Positions 1 to 7,067 of a stretch of DNA of 7,067 bases are shown piece after piece. How positions within the stretch are numbered: the stretch's first letter is position 1; each line of letters starts with the position of its first letter. The position numbers were made by a program, and so were the translations under genes. Below the pieces are notes generated by a model, which was not told the DNA's origin, searched no databases, and saw only the letters and a list, made by a program, of their open reading frames with translations. The DNA comes from DAIOSQ01 sp036752465. Its GTDB lineage: Bacteria > Pseudomonadota > Gammaproteobacteria > Legionellales > Legionellaceae. Location: assembly GCA_036752465.1 (NCBI GenBank), contig DAIOSQ010000097.1, positions 1 through 7,067 on the forward strand, given 5' to 3'.

Positions 1-3000
1 TTAAGGTGCGTAATACGACCATTTTTTAATTTGAGAACAAAGTTACCATTAACCGTGCCATAAGAAAATGCATCAAAGCCCCCTGGCCAACTCCCAGTAA
101 AGGTCAACAAACCTTGTTGCGCATCAACAACAGGAGGGACATGGACGCGTGCTAAACTTTCCTGCAAATTAAACGTTTGCAAATTGGCTTGCAGCGTGGT
201 GCTATTGGTTTCGTCTTGCTGGGACCAATTGCCTGCAGCGCTCAACAAATAATCGCGATTTTTTAACTGCATGTGTGACAAATTCCATTGATCATCTAGG
301 CTACGACCTTTAAGCGTCATGGCTCCTAAGTTTTTATCATCCAAACGAAAATCTGCAATATCCAGATCAAGACTGGGGATATCCTCTGGTTGCAAAGTCG
401 ATTTGGTATGGGTTGCCTTGCCCGATATAGGCAGTGTTTGCCAGTAGACACGATTAAATTGACCAAAAAGTGTATTGCCAGATATCTTATAGCGCAAACT
501 TCCATCTATTTTTTCTTGCTGTATATTTAGCATCCAATTGTCTTTGTTTTCTTTGTACAAGGAGACCGTAGTATCTGTAAAATCATGCTGCCACAGGGCA
601 ACATGCTTAATTTTAATATGATCAAAATGCAGGCGATCGACCCAAGCAGGGTATTTTGCGCCACCATTGCCCAAGATCTTTTTCCATTGTTGCCAGTCAA
701 ACTTCGGCAAGGTTCCAAAAACATATACGCCAGCAGCCCGACCAAGTTGTGCTTGACCTTTGCCAAGGTAGCATTGGCCGCGCAGCAGGTCATAACCATT
801 TTTTTGTTCATTTATCCAAAAATCGCCATTGAACCGATCGGTATAGTCCGTGCGCACGCGAAAGCCATCTTGGGTTAAAAAATCAAATTTTATGTTTAAG
901 TCTGCCTTCTCTTGTGGTGACTTTCCCAAGGGTGGGGGCAAATCAAGTGCCACATCTTGTAACGGCACATGAAAAGCAATGACATCATGCTGTTTAGGAT
1001 CATTCGTTAGTTGCCATACCCCCTCAATCTGTATAGCTCCATGGAGCATATGCAGCATGGGGCTATGAAAATGGTTGCCAAGTTGACGAGCTGTGGTTTG
1101 GGTATGTATTTGAATTTGGGTATAGTTTGCTTTTTTTGGCATGCGCCGAACATCAATATCCATATGGTTACCTAGAAATTGAGCGGTCAACTGACTATTT
1201 ATGGCGCCATTTTCATCAAAATTCAAGACGCCATTGACCTTATTCAACACCATACTGTCTGAGATTTTTTTAAAAGATAAATCGTTATCAGCAAACGCGA
1301 GTTTACCTCTGAGCAAGATATCGTTTGACTCTGGATACAATGGCACATCCATTGCCAAATCAAGTGCCAAATCATCACTCAAAGTGATTTGCTCCAGTTT
1401 CTTAAGCTTAAGACGCAGCGGCGAAGCAAACACATAGGTCATCATCGCTGGCGCCGGTGCTGCAATTTGTCCGCGTACCAACAGCCGCTCTTTGTTCAAG
1501 CCTAAATCAGGCACTAAAATATGGATCTGATGGCTAATCAATGATTTAAATTCCGCGTGCATGATGTTGGCTGCTAGGATGCGTTGTTTAACTTGCAAAT
1601 AGGCATCAATCTTTTTAGTCATTGGCCAATGTTTGGCAAAGCGCAAATCCACGCCACTCAAGTAAGTTTGTAGGGAAAACTCACCTTCTTGATGATCAAA
1701 AGGAAACTCTGCCCAAGGTCCTGATATGTGCAGCTTGCCATTGACTTTATCAATCTTACGCACATCCTCGTGTAACCATTGATATAACTTCGGTTTCATC
1801 ACATCTTGCGGCAGATAAGGCAGCCAAATTTTGGCATGGTCACCGGCAAACTGCACATCCAGTTGTACCTTGCCTGGATCAGCTGGGGTGTAGTGTTGTA
1901 CATCACCTGTGCCGTTGATCAGCAAATTTGGATGTTTAAGAATAAAGCGATTAAGATTAATTTTGTACGTGCCATCCACGTATTTTTGCCAACTGAGTGC
2001 CGCATTCAACTGCGTAAGCCGCAATTCTGGTAATCCATGTGGCAAGATAGTAACTTGCTCGCCATTTAACGCCAGCTGACCATATTCCGGTTTCCAAGAT
2101 AACACCCCGGAAACATGATTCATACTCGGAAGTTCAGATGAGGGTTGCCATGACAAATCAACAAAGCGGGTTAACAAGCCAGTCAGTTGCTCTTGTTTGA
2201 TCATGATTTGTGTGTCATACAAGGCACCGGTTGGATTAAGCGTTAATACTGGCTTAAGCGATGCTGGCCACTGCAAGTCTAGTTTGCGCAACGGCACAAT
2301 TAATAATGCCTTGGCATAGACTTGATAGGCGTCTGCTTGCTTTTGATAGATGACCTTGAGGGCATTTTCTGGCCAATGCACACCGTTGGCTACCAGCTGC
2401 AACCCATCGACATCCAATTGCCATCCACCTCGGTTGCGTCGCCATGCCGCGTTTGCTCGCAGGGTTTGCATGTTTTGACGCGTTTGTTTTCCTGGTAGGT
2501 GCCATATCATATTGTAGAGATATAACTTAGTCTGCAGCAACGCTAGCCTACCTTCTTGTACATCCAACCATGCATCAAGATCGCCTTGTGCTTGATCTAA
2601 AATCACAGGTAGTTTGGGCATAAATTGCTGCCATTGTAAGGGCAGAAAGTGTTTTAAAGATATATAAACATGACCTTTGGTTTTTGCTAAAGCGGCCTGG
2701 TCAATATGCAGATCCGCCAGCACCAATAAATTAGTCGGTACTGGTTGTTGTAAGGTAGCACTGCCTTTCATGCGATAATGACCATGATGATTAGCAATGG
2801 TCACATCCATTTTTTGCAATGGTATAAACGCACCATCCTTGAGGTAAACATTGGCATCAAGATGTTTGATCACAATTTTTTGCTGTGCCAGCAACCAGGC
2901 CATCACTGGCAAATAGGCACTTTCTTCTAGCGTCATTTTTTTGTGATCAAAGGCCAGTCCATCGATTTCCCACTGATCATCAATTTGGTGGATGGTTAAT

Positions 3001-3329
3001 TTAACATCCTCGATGTAAAGAATACCTGGCTGGATTTGCCAATGCCACAAGGATCCAAACAGGTTGATGCCTACCAACAATTTTTTCAACTGTAAGGCAT
3101 GTGCCTGCTGATCATGAATAGTCACATCATTTAGTTTTAATACTGGAATAAACCAATACCAGCTGGTTTCCATATCATGAATAGTCACTGGCTGCCCAAG
3201 CAATATTGATAAATGCTGTTCAACTTCAGTTTTGTATTGTTTGGCCCATGGTGTCAGCCCACGAAACAAACTAACCACAATGGCAGATAAAATAATTGCA
3301 ATTGCCAGTGGCTTCCAAAGCTTCTTCAT
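1..3329 (-). CDS. yhdP: YhdP-family AsmA-like envelope protein (DUF3971 / AsmA C-terminal type), 3' end outside window
   Basis: The frame is open from an ATG at 3329 down to the left edge, giving 1109 codons without a stop. The C-terminus is missing; E. coli YhdP is about 1266 residues, so perhaps 150 are lost. A short basic N-terminus (MKKLWK) precedes one membrane segment at about residues 7-22. The rest is periplasmic and made of alternating short strands and turns, as in the long beta-rich groove of AsmA-like bridge proteins. The block just after the membrane segment (GQPVTIHDMETSW, then P-x-L-x-L-x-D-V) fits the family start. A segment at about 510-600 with FPF...GEF and a later HWP resembles DUF3971. 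The last visible block (residues 1079-1109, GSWPGG then NGNFVLKLKNGRI) matches the approach to the conserved C-terminal end. In E. coli, YhdP with TamB and YdbH supports phospholipid transport to the outer membrane; that role is inferred here from family. The start overlaps the lolA stop by four bases, so translation is probably coupled. Family placement is firm; calling it the YhdP orthologue rather than another AsmA-like paralogue is slightly less so. Confidence 0.85.
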   Translation of the reverse strand, partial: MKKLWKPLAIAIILSAIVVSLFRGLTPWAKQYKTEVEQHLSILLGQPVTIHDMETSWYWFIPVLKLNDVTIHDQQAHALQLKKLLVGINLFGSLWHWQIQPGILYIEDVKLTIHQIDDQWEIDGLAFDHKKMTLEESAYLPVMAWLLAQQKIVIKHLDANVYLKDGAFIPLQKMDVTIANHHGHYRMKGSATLQQPVPTNLLVLADLHIDQAALAKTKGHVYISLKHFLPLQWQQFMPKLPVILDQAQGDLDAWLDVQEGRLALLQTKLYLYNMIWHLPGKQTRQNMQTLRANAAWRRNRGGWQLDVDGLQLVANGVHWPENALKVIYQKQADAYQVYAKALLIVPLRKLDLQWPASLKPVLTLNPTGALYDTQIMIKQEQLTGLLTRFVDLSWQPSSELPSMNHVSGVLSWKPEYGQLALNGEQVTILPHGLPELRLTQLNAALSWQKYVDGTYKINLNRFILKHPNLLINGTGDVQHYTPADPGKVQLDVQFAGDHAKIWLPYLPQDVMKPKLYQWLHEDVRKIDKVNGKLHISGPWAEFPFDHQEGEFSLQTYLSGVDLRFAKHWPMTKKIDAYLQVKQRILAANIMHAEFKSLISHQIHILVPDLGLNKERLLVRGQIAAPAPAMMTYVFASPLRLKLKKLEQITLSDDLALDLAMDVPLYPESNDILLRGKLAFADNDLSFKKISDSMVLNKVNGVLNFDENGAINSQLTAQFLGNHMDIDVRRMPKKANYTQIQIHTQTTARQLGNHFHSPMLHMLHGAIQIEGVWQLTNDPKQHDVIAFHVPLQDVALDLPPPLGKSPQEKADLNIKFDFLTQDGFRVRTDYTDRFNGDFWINEQKNGYDLLRGQCYLGKGQAQLGRAAGVYVFGTLPKFDWQQWKKILGNGGAKYPAWVDRLHFDHIKIKHVALWQHDFTDTTVSLYKENKDNWMLNIQQEKIDGSLRYKISGNTLFGQFNRVYWQTLPISGKATHTKSTLQPEDIPSLDLDIADFRLDDKNLGAMTLKGRSLDDQWNLSHMQLKNRDYLLSAAGNWSQQDETNSTTLQANLQTFNLQESLARVHVPPVVDAQQGLLTFTGSWPGGFDAFSYGTVNGNFVLKLKNGRITHL

Positions 3330-3946
3330 TGTTCCACCACGTCAGTTCCTTTAGGTATCGTGAGTTTAAACAGTGATTGCTGCAGCGCAATGTTGGTTTT
3401 AATATGGGTAAAACGAATATGTGTCTGTTGACCTAATTGATCCGTCAAATATATTTCGGTCAGCGCCTCTTGCACAAAACATAATTGCATAGCTTGTAGG
3501 CTCTCTTGCTGCGATTTAGCCTGCAATGCGTAGCAAGTAGCGTTTTTTTTATGCAATTCACGCACACGAAAATCTCTAGCAATTAATTGCTTATCCACGC
3601 TTAAAAAGATCCCAGCGCTGCCATTGATATGCTGTGCTTGCGGTTTGATCGTGACTTGCTCCAGATCCCGATCGTATATATAAAGCTTGCGGCTATCCGC
3701 CAATAATAATTGTTCCGTTGGCCATTGTGTTTGCCATAAAAAACGTCCTGGTCGGAGCAAAGCCATGCTACCTGTAGCCTGACGGGATCCATATTTTCCT
3801 TGACTCACTGTCTGCGAAAAATGTGCCGTCATGCTGTGTAATGCTTGGAGTTTTATTTGCAAATGTTCACTGGCAACATCAGCACTACACACACTACAGC
3901 TAAGCCATAGTCCTATACTCAACCAGGTTCTGCGTGATATGTTCAT
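3326..3946 (-). CDS. lolA: Outer-membrane lipoprotein carrier protein LolA precursor
   Basis: This 206-residue protein is close to the length of E. coli LolA. LolA accepts mature lipoproteins from LolCDE at the inner membrane, shields their acyl chains in its half-barrel, and hands them to LolB or the outer membrane. Residues 1-22 form a signal peptide: RR at 5-6, a hydrophobic core at 8-19, and likely signal peptidase I cleavage after CSA at 20-22. There is no lipobox. Family landmarks are FSQ at 43-45, the RPGRFLWQ block at 65-72, and YDRDLEQVTIKP at 91-102. Arg65 becomes residue 43 after the predicted cleavage, which matches the functionally important Arg43 of mature E. coli LolA. The mature part contains two cysteines, 138 and 156, which is unusual (see findings). 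The ATG overlaps the ftsK stop by four bases and has a clear AGAGGG Shine-Dalgarno inside the ftsK end. The gene order ftsK-lolA is widely conserved in gammaproteobacteria and supports the assignment. Confidence 0.95.
   Translation of the reverse strand: MNISRRTWLSIGLWLSCSVCSADVASEHLQIKLQALHSMTAHFSQTVSQGKYGSRQATGSMALLRPGRFLWQTQWPTEQLLLADSRKLYIYDRDLEQVTIKPQAQHINGSAGIFLSVDKQLIARDFRVRELHKKNATCYALQAKSQQESLQAMQLCFVQEALTEIYLTDQLGQQTHIRFTHIKTNIALQQSLFKLTIPKGTDVVEQ
3334..3338 (-). promoter_or_regulatory. Weak Shine-Dalgarno of the yhdP-like gene
   Basis: On the minus strand GGTGG (3338-3334) is followed by AACA and the ATG at 3329. It is weaker than the lolA site. A better AAGGA lies further upstream, beyond useful spacing. 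Initiation here probably relies partly on ribosomes finishing lolA at the overlapping ATGA. Confidence 0.4.
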
Positions 3947-6330
3947 GCTTCCCTCTCACCTGCTGAAACCAACACGTCGCGCATGCCACCTTCCAATGGC
4001 CCTACCACTCCGACACGCTCCATTTCTTCCACCAAACGGGCCGCACGGTTATAGCCAATTTTAAATCGCCGCTGTACCGAGGAAATGCTGGCTTTACGCG
4101 TTTGCAGCACAAACTCAACTGCCTCGTCATACAAGGGATCGGCATCTTCAGTATCTTCTGACCCCTCATTGCCGAAACCATCACCATCCGTAACATATTG
4201 CGTAATCTCATCTAGATAATTTGGTTGACCACGCAGTCTCCAATCATCTGCTACACGATGCACTTCTTGATCATCCACAAAAGCACCATGCACGCGCAGA
4301 GGCGCACCTGTACCAGGAGCTAAAAACAGCATGTCACCGTACCCTAATAACTGCTCTGCCCCTTGCTGATCAAGAATCGTTCTTGAATCAATTTTAGACG
4401 ATACTTGAAATGAAATACGGGTAGGGATATTTGATTTGATAAGCCCGGTCAGGACATCGACTGATGGTCGTTGGGTCGCCAAGATCAAATGAATACCCGC
4501 TGCACGTGCTTTTTGTGCAATTCTTGCGATCAATTGCTCTACTTTTTTACCTACGACCATCATCATGTCAGCCAACTCATCAATCACCACGACGATATAC
4601 GGCAACGTGCTTAACATAGGGGCTTGTTGCTCGCTAGAATCCGTTGGACGCCATAAAGGATCGATCAAGCTGTCGCCTTTAGCTGCGGCTTCGGTGATTT
4701 TGGCATTGTAGCCGGCCAAATTGCGCACACCGACTGCCGCCATCAAGCGATAGCGTCGGTCCATTTCTGCGACACACCAACGCAGCGCACTTTGCGCTTC
4801 TTTCATGTCAGTAACCACCGGAGTCAATAAATGCGGAATACCTTCATATACCGATAACTCTAACATTTTTGGATCGATCATAATCAATCGTACGTGTTCA
4901 GGCGTTGCTTTATAAAGCAAACTTAAGATCATGGCGTTAATGCCAACTGATTTACCAGAACCCGTAGTGCCTGCAACCAACAGATGTGGCATTTTTGCCA
5001 AATCCACCACCATAGGATAACCCGCGATATCCACACCCAAAGCCAAAGTCAAAGCAGAGGGTGCCTGTTGATAGACATCTGCTGATAACACCTCAGCAAG
5101 ACTGACCATGGCTCGGTTTTGATTGGGTAACTCTATGCCAACTACGGTTTTTCCTGGGATAATTTCGACCACACGCACACTGCTGACTGACAATGAACGA
5201 GCTAAATCTCTTGCCAGCGCGGTCAAACGACTGGCCTTAACCCCTGCTGCCAGTTGTAACTCAAAACGGGTGATGACGGGGCCTGGGTGAACAGATACCA
5301 CATCGACTTGGATACCAAAATCAAGCAAGTGTTGTTCCACATCCCGCGACAACAGTTCTAACTGCTGATGTGTATATCCGCCCAAGGGTTTGCCCGGCTG
5401 AGCTTTTGCCAGCAAACTTAAATCGGGTAGACCTTGTAGCACCGCAGGTTTGTGATCATGCGGCCAGACTGTGGTCGGCACACTCTTTGCTTTTGGCGGA
5501 TCGCACTTAGGCTTGGGCTCTGATCGCGCTTCAACCACGCGCGTCTCAATCACTTTTGGCTCAGGTATGCTGACGTCGCGCGGGGTATTAAGTACCACAG
5601 CATCGATCATTGGGCGTACAAAATTTAATTTATTTGGCTTAGGCGAGGCTGTCACTTGTTGTTGATAACGCGCCAACATGGACCACAATCCCCGTACTTG
5701 CCGATAGCTATAATTCAGCAAAAAATGTGTGTAGTAACCGATCAACTCCACGACTTTTAACCAGGACAATCCGGTCAGCCACGTGCTTCCAACCAGAGAC
5801 ATCGCCATGAAGAGTAGGGTTGTACCGGGTGGATTGAATGCCTTGCTGAGCGTGCTAGCAAAATATTGGCCAACAATACCGCCAGCGCTGACTAGATACC
5901 CCACCGCAGAACCCTGAATTTGCAAATCAAATAAACCACATGATCCCAATAACAACAACACAATACCGATTATTCGTAGCAATAACATTGACTTTATAAT
6001 TTTTTTGGCAGCGCGATGGTCTTTTAAAATACACCAGGCCAGGTATGCGAAACACAGCGGTAAACCATAAGCGACATAACCAAACAAAAAATAACCGATA
6101 TCGGCTATGTAAGCACCTACTTGTCCACCTGCATTATCTATTTTAGAACTGGCTAACCCTACATGGTTTATCAGCGTATCGCTGCTATGATAACTAACCA
6201 GGGACAGCCATATGAATAAAGTGGCCGTCATTGCTATGATAAAACTGCCCTCAGTCAAACGTTTCAGCAAAGCATGCGATAGCTCATGGGATGTTGGGTG
6301 TGGAGAGCGTGTTTTACGTTGTTTAGTCAT
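3943..6330 (-). CDS. ftsK: DNA translocase FtsK (septal, membrane-anchored)
   Basis: This 795-residue protein has all FtsK parts. Residues about 28-47, 74-102, 112-134 and 168-190 are hydrophobic and form the N-terminal membrane anchor that localises to the division septum. A short Pro/Lys/Glu-rich linker spans about 225-298. The alpha part of the motor follows (about 300-400, with PGPVITRFELQ). The RecA-like beta part carries Walker A GTTGSGKS at 454-461 and Walker B with Asp584-Glu585 after IVVVI. The FtsK signature ATQRPSVDVLTG starts at 618 and is followed by DSRTILDQQGAEQLLGYGDM. After an acidic spacer comes the gamma winged-helix domain (731 to about 790, DPLYDEA and NRAARLVEEME), which reads KOPS sites and activates XerCD recombination at dif. 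The linker is far shorter than in E. coli FtsK (1329 residues) but usual for compact FtsK/SpoIIIE proteins. The chosen ATG is the only reasonable start: an in-frame TAA lies ten codons upstream, and the next Met (34) would cut the first membrane segment. No good Shine-Dalgarno precedes it. Confidence 0.97.
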   Translation of the reverse strand: MTKQRKTRSPHPTSHELSHALLKRLTEGSFIIAMTATLFIWLSLVSYHSSDTLINHVGLASSKIDNAGGQVGAYIADIGYFLFGYVAYGLPLCFAYLAWCILKDHRAAKKIIKSMLLLRIIGIVLLLLGSCGLFDLQIQGSAVGYLVSAGGIVGQYFASTLSKAFNPPGTTLLFMAMSLVGSTWLTGLSWLKVVELIGYYTHFLLNYSYRQVRGLWSMLARYQQQVTASPKPNKLNFVRPMIDAVVLNTPRDVSIPEPKVIETRVVEARSEPKPKCDPPKAKSVPTTVWPHDHKPAVLQGLPDLSLLAKAQPGKPLGGYTHQQLELLSRDVEQHLLDFGIQVDVVSVHPGPVITRFELQLAAGVKASRLTALARDLARSLSVSSVRVVEIIPGKTVVGIELPNQNRAMVSLAEVLSADVYQQAPSALTLALGVDIAGYPMVVDLAKMPHLLVAGTTGSGKSVGINAMILSLLYKATPEHVRLIMIDPKMLELSVYEGIPHLLTPVVTDMKEAQSALRWCVAEMDRRYRLMAAVGVRNLAGYNAKITEAAAKGDSLIDPLWRPTDSSEQQAPMLSTLPYIVVVIDELADMMMVVGKKVEQLIARIAQKARAAGIHLILATQRPSVDVLTGLIKSNIPTRISFQVSSKIDSRTILDQQGAEQLLGYGDMLFLAPGTGAPLRVHGAFVDDQEVHRVADDWRLRGQPNYLDEITQYVTDGDGFGNEGSEDTEDADPLYDEAVEFVLQTRKASISSVQRRFKIGYNRAARLVEEMERVGVVGPLEGGMRDVLVSAGEREA
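3951..3956 (-). promoter_or_regulatory. Shine-Dalgarno of lolA inside the ftsK 3' end
   Basis: On the minus strand AGAGGG is followed by AAGC and then the lolA ATG at 3946. This is a good Shine-Dalgarno at short spacing. With the ATGA overlap it supports both the lolA start and independent or coupled initiation. Confidence 0.65.
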
Positions 6331-6352
6331 AGGTATGTTATTGTATTGGTTT

Positions 6353-6380
6353 TTGTCTTATGATTTAGGTATCGTACCAT
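6353..6380 (+). promoter_or_regulatory. Candidate sigma-70-type promoter for trxB
   Basis: A -35-like TTGTCT (6353-6358) and a -10-like TACCAT (6375-6380) are separated by 16 bases. Each matches four of six consensus positions. This would start transcription near 6387 and give a leader of about 17 bases that still includes the Shine-Dalgarno region. TATGAT at 6359-6364 is a better -10 by sequence but has no convincing -35 at the right distance. Confidence 0.25.
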
Positions 6381-6387
6381 ATTTCAA
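6360..6387 (-). promoter_or_regulatory. Candidate sigma-70-type promoter for ftsK-lolA-yhdP
   Basis: On the minus strand a -35-like TTGAAA (6387-6382, five of six matches) is followed after 16 bases by AATCAT (6365-6360, four of six). Transcription would begin near 6353, about 20 bases before the ftsK start. A second -10-like box, TACAAT (6345-6340), has no matching -35 and would give an almost leaderless message. Confidence 0.25.
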
Positions 6388-6388
6388 G

Positions 6389-6400
6389 AGGAAGACGGAG
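6389..6400 (+). promoter_or_regulatory. Ribosome binding region of trxB
   Basis: Two purine-rich cores lie before the ATG at 6404: AGGAAG (6389-6394), whose AGGA ends eleven bases before the start, and GGAG (6397-6400), only three bases away. The first is somewhat far and the second too close for ideal spacing, but together they support this ATG, which also gives the normal N-terminus just before the FAD-binding fold. Confidence 0.6.
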
Positions 6401-6403
6401 TAT

Positions 6404-7067
6404 ATGAGCCTAAACAATCATCATCGACTAATTATTTTGGGTTCCGGTCCGGCTGGTTATACCGCAGCTGTCTATGCCGCTAGAGCCAACTTAAACCCGG
6501 TGCTCATCACAGGCATGCAAGAAGGCGGCCAATTAACTACCACCACCGATGTTGACAATTGGCCAGGGGATGCTGAAGGATTGCAGGGGCCTGTTCTGAT
6601 GGATCGCATGCAACAACATGCCAAGCGTTTTCAGACCACAATTATTCGCGATCATATCGTTACCGTTGATTTACAATCCCGTCCATTCAAACTCAAAAGC
6701 GACAGCGAAACATACCTCTGTGATGCATTGATCATCGCCACAGGCGCCTCGGCAAAATACATGGGTTTGCCTTCAGAAAAACAATATCAAGGACGTGGTG
6801 TGTCAGCGTGTGCCACCTGTGATGGTTTTTTTTATCGTAACAAACACGTTTGTGTCATCGGCGGTGGCAATACAGCCGTTGAGGAAGCATTATACCTAGC
6901 CAATATCGCAGCTTCGGTGACCTTAATTCACAGACGGGATACCTTAAGAGCAGAAAAGATACTGCAAGATAAGTTATTGCAAAAAGTGAAACATGGCAAC
7001 ATCAAAACCTTATGGAACCATACGTTAGATGAAGTGCTGGGCGATGGTCATAAAGTAACCGGCGCGC
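6404..7067 (+). CDS. trxB: Thioredoxin reductase TrxB, 3' end outside window
   Basis: The first 221 codons are present; the family is usually about 315-320 residues, so roughly the last third, including the second half of the FAD domain, is missing. TrxB is a cytoplasmic homodimeric flavoenzyme that uses NADPH to reduce thioredoxin through FAD and a redox disulfide. The FAD-binding dinucleotide fold is at the N-terminus (GSGPAG, 13-18), followed by EGGQLTTTTDVDNWPG at 40-55. The active-site disulfide is C136-A-T-C139, followed by DG, in the same place as in E. coli TrxB. The NADPH-binding motif is GGGNTAVEEA at 153-162, with HRRD at 176-179; HRR is the pair of arginines that read the 2'-phosphate of NADPH. 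The close match to E. coli TrxB in this region makes it a low-molecular-weight thioredoxin reductase rather than AhpF, which would carry an extra N-terminal domain. It is divergent from ftsK, an arrangement also known in Pseudomonas. Confidence 0.97.
   Translation, partial: MSLNNHHRLIILGSGPAGYTAAVYAARANLNPVLITGMQEGGQLTTTTDVDNWPGDAEGLQGPVLMDRMQQHAKRFQTTIIRDHIVTVDLQSRPFKLKSDSETYLCDALIIATGASAKYMGLPSEKQYQGRGVSACATCDGFFYRNKHVCVIGGGNTAVEEALYLANIAASVTLIHRRDTLRAEKILQDKLLQKVKHGNIKTLWNHTLDEVLGDGHKVTGA

Larger units (their letters stand above)
6331..6403. promoter_or_regulatory. Divergent ftsK / trxB intergenic promoter region
   Basis: This 73-base, A+T-rich gap is the only clearly non-coding DNA in the window. 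It must hold the signals for trxB to the right and any promoter directly upstream of ftsK to the left. A short imperfect dyad, GGTATCGTACC (6368-6378), lies in the middle but is too small to call an operator. The candidate promoters for the two directions overlap, so RNA polymerase could probably use only one at a time if both are real. Confidence 0.7.

Noticed and set aside
1..3. TTA at the left edge, which reads as a TAA stop on the minus strand
   Set aside because: It is out of frame with the yhdP-like gene, whose codons occupy 3-5, 6-8 and so on; the gene continues past the edge.
585..2033. Plus-strand open frames at 585-878, 1201-1437 and 1806-2033
   Set aside because: They lie antisense to the intact yhdP-like frame, show no recognisable protein family, and lack ribosome binding sites.
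527..2505. Minus-strand open frames at 527-811 and 2254-2505
   Set aside because: They are alternate-frame shadows inside the continuous yhdP-like gene; I found no frameshift that would call for them.
3880..3946. Possible lipoprotein lipobox in the LolA signal peptide (cysteines 17 and 20)
   Set aside because: The residues before each cysteine do not fit the L-[AS]-[GA]-C pattern, and both cysteines lie within the signal peptide that is removed after residue 22.
3601..5665. Open frames at 3601-3792, 3831-4064, 4002-4211 and 5471-5665
   Set aside because: They overlap lolA or ftsK in other frames or on the other strand, and their sequences are low in recognisable protein features.
6368..6378. 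GGTATCGTACC dyad as an operator between ftsK and trxB
   Set aside because: Arms of only four bases with mismatched flanks are expected by chance; no known regulator site is recognised.
1..7067. Search for a novel system, mobile element, CRISPR array, tRNA or rRNA
   Set aside because: The window is filled almost entirely by four recognisable core genes; no repeats, transposase, integrase or RNA-gene pattern was seen.

Overview
The window looks like core chromosome from a gammaproteobacterium of moderate-to-low G+C. The protein sequences and the trxB / ftsK-lolA neighbourhood, recalled from Pseudomonas, Escherichia and (less certainly) Coxiella/Legionella-type genomes, point that way. A host-associated or Legionellales-like lineage is possible, but this window alone cannot decide it.

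Layout. Positions 1-6330 on the minus strand hold one apparent operon read from right to left: ftsK (6330 to 3943), lolA (3946 to 3326) and a very long AsmA-like gene of the YhdP family (3329 to beyond position 1, so its 3' end is missing). Both internal junctions are 4-base ATGA overlaps, in which the upstream stop shares bases with the downstream start. A 73-base gap (6331-6403) then separates ftsK from trxB, which starts at 6404 on the plus strand and runs off the right edge. Nearly every base is coding. I read the yhdP frame codon by codon across the whole window and found no stop or frameshift.

How the genes work together. FtsK is the septal DNA translocase that clears and unlinks chromosome ends during division. 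LolA carries lipoproteins across the periplasm to the outer membrane. YhdP-type proteins are thought to bridge the periplasm and move phospholipid toward the outer membrane. The operon therefore joins division to two outer-membrane supply routes. TrxB is cytoplasmic thioredoxin reductase and is transcribed divergently.

I found no mobile element, CRISPR array, RNA gene or plainly novel system. The points most worth a second look are the yhdP-like gene directly coupled to lolA, where rarA is the usual neighbour; a pair of cysteines in mature LolA placed to face each other across a hairpin; and the compact divergent promoter region, where ftsK has no evident Shine-Dalgarno sequence.
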